From positions 4,789,078 to 4,853,077 of the forward strand of contig NC_051082.1 of assembly GCF_004664715.2 (NCBI RefSeq): a DNA stretch of 64,000 nucleotides, written 5' to 3'. The position numbers and the translations under genes are program-made. This DNA comes from Peromyscus leucopus (Eukaryota; Chordata; Mammalia; Rodentia; Cricetidae). Every line of letters begins with the position of its first letter. The stretch's first letter is position 1. Below the pieces are notes generated by a model. The model did no database searches and had not been told where the DNA came from. It saw only the letters and a list, made by a program, of their open reading frames with translations. Positions 61,080-64,000 of the stretch are shown in pieces.

Positions 61080-61685
61080 GGTACTGTGGACTATGTAACT
61101 GTGTAAAGATGTGTCGCACTTGTTTATACTATGGAGTATTACTTGAACTGTGTAAAGGTGTGTTACATTTGTGTCATTAAATTATGAAAAGATGTGCTGT
61201 TTCACCTGGTCTGCCTAAGGCACCTGGCTGATCTAAAGAGCCGAGCGGCCAATAGTTTGGCAGAAGAGGGATAGGCGGGGCTGGTGGGCAGAGAATAAAT
61301 GGGAGAGAGAAGGAGAGAACGAGGGAGATGCCAGGGCCAGCCAGGCAGCCGCCAGCCAGCAGACACAGAGTAGGACATATAGACAGAAAAGGTAAAAAGC
61401 CCTGAGGCAAAACGTAGATGAAGAGAAACAGGTTAAGTCAGTCATAAGAGCTGGCAAGAAACAAGCCTAAGTTAAGGCCAAGCATTCCTAACCAATAAGA
61501 AGTTTCCTTGTTGCCTGGCAGTGGCGGCGCACGCCTTTAATCCCAGCACTCAGGAGGCAGAGGCAGGAGGATCTCGAGTTCGAGGCCAGCTACACAGAGA
61601 AACCCTGTCTTAAACCCCGACCCCACAAAGTCTCTGTGTCATGATTTGGGAGCGGGCTGGTGGCCCCCCAAAAAAGCCTGGTGCA
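61080..61685 (+). mobile_element. LTR-like element with nested B1
   Basis: Same family as 39430-39885 ('cggccaatagtttggcagaa', 'gcctaagttaaggccaagca', then 'gtctctgtgtcatgatttgg'). A B1 SINE (about 61515-61615, 'ggcagtggcggcgcacgcct') has inserted near its 3' end, so it is the younger of the two. No genes remain. Confidence 0.6.
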
Positions 61686-62579
61686 GATGCAGTCGAACCG
61701 ATTACCATAGAAGAGACGCACAACACACAGAAGTCGGCAAATGCAAAGAGAAACAGACACTGAGTGGGCAGCAGCTGGGCAGTGGTCGAAAGGTTCAGCG
61801 GTGCCCAGTGCTGGCACAAGTCCAGGCCACCGTGAACCGCCGAACCGACAGCCACCTGAGTGGAAGGAAGCTCTGGCAATACCATGGGAGACACTGTCCC
61901 CGCTGCTTCTGGGAACGAAGTAGGGAGGGACACCCGGGGCAGCTAAGAGCTGATCTGCAGACCCTGAGACTGCGAGGCAGAGAGGGAAGGGCCAGCCCTT
62001 GCCCACGTCCCCGGGGAAAGTCAACAGCTAACACGGGGCCATCAACCAGACATGTTCCATCAGCTGCAGCACGTGTCGAGAAGGGATTACTCTACCACAG
62101 GGAAAACCTGAGCAGGAGCTATTTCCTCATGACGTCATGAGGACAATGATGAATGAACAAGAGCGGAAAAGAACGCCAAATACTGTCTGAAGCCACACTA
62201 ACAGAACACCTTGTTCAGTAACCTCCACAGCGGCGGTGAACCTAACACCTCAAAACGCAGCTCCCAAGCCTGGCTGCACACTGCATCCGCCTGGAGATTC
62301 CCTACTGTGCCAACCTAGGCCTCCCAGCTGCTTCGGGTGAGGAGACGGAGCTGCACCCAGGACCCCGGGTCAGGCTACCAGCTGCCACTACAGAGGAGCG
62401 AGGCCAGCAGACGAGGTACGGAGGCCACACTGGACTGTGGCTTTCTGGGAGGATGTGCAGACGGTAAAATGAATGATTCTGCTTCAGCCGGTCTCTACAC
62501 TGGAATTCTGAATGTGTTAGTCAGAGACCTGACCACGGGGAGTGAGGGGCAGCCAGTGCTGAGGAGAAACGGGGGAGGG

Positions 62580-62695
62580 GAGAACAGGCCTTGAACTCTT
62601 GACCCTCCTGCCTCCACTTCCAGAATGCCACAATCACAGGCACGTGCCACCACGCCCAGTTTTTTATTGGCTGCTGGGGACTGAACCCCCGTCAG
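62580..62695 (-). repeat. Degraded B1-like fragment
   Basis: Reverse-strand 'tgaactcttgaccctcctgc' and 'acaggcacgtgccaccacgc'. Confidence 0.6.
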
Positions 62696-63499
62696 CGCCC
62701 CTGGCAGGCGCTCCCTCCACTGAGCACCGTCCCAGGCCAGAATCCAATTCTTACTGCTGGAGCCGCTGCACAAACCCGCTGGGCCACGGAGATGCCGATG
62801 AGAACTCACGGGGAAACTCTAGCCCAGAAGTCAACTCTTCCGAAAAGTCAGGCAAAGGTCTGTTCACGGCCACTGTGCCAGAAAAGGCACCCCGAGGGCG
62901 CAATGCCAAACCGCAGCACATCCACTCCAGAAGGGCAAGGTGGGGCTCCCTGCCTCCCCCACGGAGGCGGCAGGCTCTTCTGTCCTCCTGACGGCCAGTG
63001 TGCCCAAAGCACTCGGCGCTGACCACGTGGCTCTCCAGCGTCCTCACGCACTCTCATAACTCTGTCAAGTACCACGAGCTGAGGTTCAGGGAAAGCCACT
63101 CACTCATGTCACAATGTTCCAGTAAACGGCCCGGGAGGCAAGACTGGCGCCGTGCCCGACAGGAGCAAAGGCCCCGTAAACGTCGGCTGTGGCTCTGCCG
63201 TGTGGCAGAGGCCGGCAGGACTCAGCCCGAGGGACTTCCCACACCCACGTTCTTCTTTGCTCAGGACTGTGTGCACACGGCAGCGCTCAGGCAAGCGGCG
63301 GTGCTGAAAGGGGGTGCTCCCGCCAGCTCGGACACGGCCCCCCAAGCCACTCTCTCTCTGCCATGACCGGGGACGTCTAGCAACATGGCACATACGCTGC
63401 CAGAACTCTGAAACCTCCTTCCCTTCTCATGAGAAGCCCTAGTGTGGGGCCTTTGCTCAGCTGTTGCTTGTGACATTTGTTTTTTAAAGACAGTGTCTG

Positions 63500-63835
63500 T
63501 GGCCAGGCAGTGGTGGTGCATGCCTTTAATCCCAGCACTCAGGAGGCTGAGCCAGGCGGATCTCTGTGAGTTCGAGGCCAGCCTGGGCTACCAAGTGAGC
63601 TCCAGGAAAGGCGCAAAGCTACAGAGAGAAACCCTGTCTCGAAAAACCAAAACAAACAAACAAACAAATAAAAAAAAGAGTGTCTGTGTGACCATATGAG
63701 CACTGGGTGTCCACAGAAGGCAGAAGATGACATCAGATACCCTGGAGCCGGACGTATAGGCAGTTGTGAGCTGCCTGACGTGGGTGCTGGGAACCAACTT
63801 CAGTCCTCTGCAAAAGCTGAACCACGTGTCCAGCC
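63500..63835. repeat. B1 (+) followed by B3 (-)
   Basis: B1 63500-63680 ('ggccaggcagtggtggtgca', 'ccaggaaaggcgcaaagcta') with an (AAAC)n tail, then reverse B3 63685-63835 ('gaccatatgagcactgggtg', 'accacgtgtccagccctggc'). Confidence 0.88.
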
Positions 63836-64000
63836 CTGGCACTTCTGGTTGTAGCAAACCTGAGTGCAGCTAGCAGTGATGGGTCCCCAAATCGGGGTGA
63901 ACCTTTGAAATGCAGGGACTCTACTCCTAGCTGGACCTAAGAATGTTCCTGGAGTAGCATGTAGGCCATAGGTCAGGCTGTGCCATGGTCCCTCCAAGGG

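Larger units (their letters stand above)
57509..64000. other. Kctd10 upstream intron (open at window edge)
   Basis: No frame on the - strand encodes the first half of the BTB domain, so this stretch is read as intron of at least 6.5 kb. It holds a GGGGT-rich run (58080-58120), B2 (58125-58350), B1 (59395-59550), an LTR with nested B1 (61080-61685), a reverse B1-like fragment (62580-62695), B1 (63500-63680) and B3 (63685-63835). No CpG island or promoter is evident. Confidence 0.55.

Noticed and set aside
1..64000. A new multi-gene system or mobile island
   Set aside because: Everything coding fits two ordinary vertebrate genes in conserved order. The unusual content lies in repeats and in the Myo1h exon 14-15 lesion, so I do not claim a new system.

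Overview
The window is genomic DNA from a rodent, most likely a cricetid (hamster, vole or deer-mouse group). It is packed with B1, B2/B3, B4 and ID-like SINEs. The young B1 copies carry the 'ccaggaaaggcgccaaagc' middle and 'ctcgaaaaacc' end that I associate with cricetids rather than Mus. The species call is inference.

Two protein-coding genes lie tail to tail. On the + strand, 31 coding exons from 1692 to 46858 spell a class I unconventional myosin, Myo1h: motor (P-loop, switch I, switch II), three IQ motifs and a TH1/PH-like tail of the Myo1c type. Every exon has GT-AG boundaries, and all 31 join in phase except exon 15. On the - strand, five exons from 57508 down to 49429 give the C-terminal three quarters of Kctd10 (end of the BTB/POZ domain, the C-terminal domain with its PCNA-binding motif, and the stop). 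Its 3' UTR runs towards about 47365. The first Kctd10 exon(s) and promoter lie beyond the right edge. The MYO1H-KCTD10 neighbourhood is the same in human 12q24.

The most unusual spot is Myo1h exons 14 and 15. The 3' end of exon 14, with its donor site, is present four times in a 32-bp tandem array (23136-23263). Exon 15 carries one extra A in a run of six, which shifts the frame and gives a stop in exon 16. Splicing from the second donor copy adds 32 nt and restores the frame exactly, at the cost of 11 extra residues and an altered conserved loop. Together with two odd substitutions in the ATP-site region, this means Myo1h here is either decaying, rescued by an unusual splice, or affected by a sequence error.

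The second theme is minisatellites. There is a 2.1-kb 29-bp C-rich array starting about 25 bp after the exon 21 donor (37270-39365), an 85-bp array (26990-27380), and in Kctd10 introns a 15/18-bp array (50650-51010), a 16-bp GA-rich array (52097-52530) and a 13-bp G-rich array (54884-54940) just upstream of an acceptor. Two related class II LTRs in opposite orientation (5731-6242 and 28715-29236, the latter with a 6-bp target duplication), another LTR family (39430-39885, 61080-61685), a hAT element (42016-42233), old L1 pieces and a long inverted duplication in Myo1h intron 4 fill much of the rest. I see no tRNA, rRNA, CRISPR or prokaryotic-type feature.
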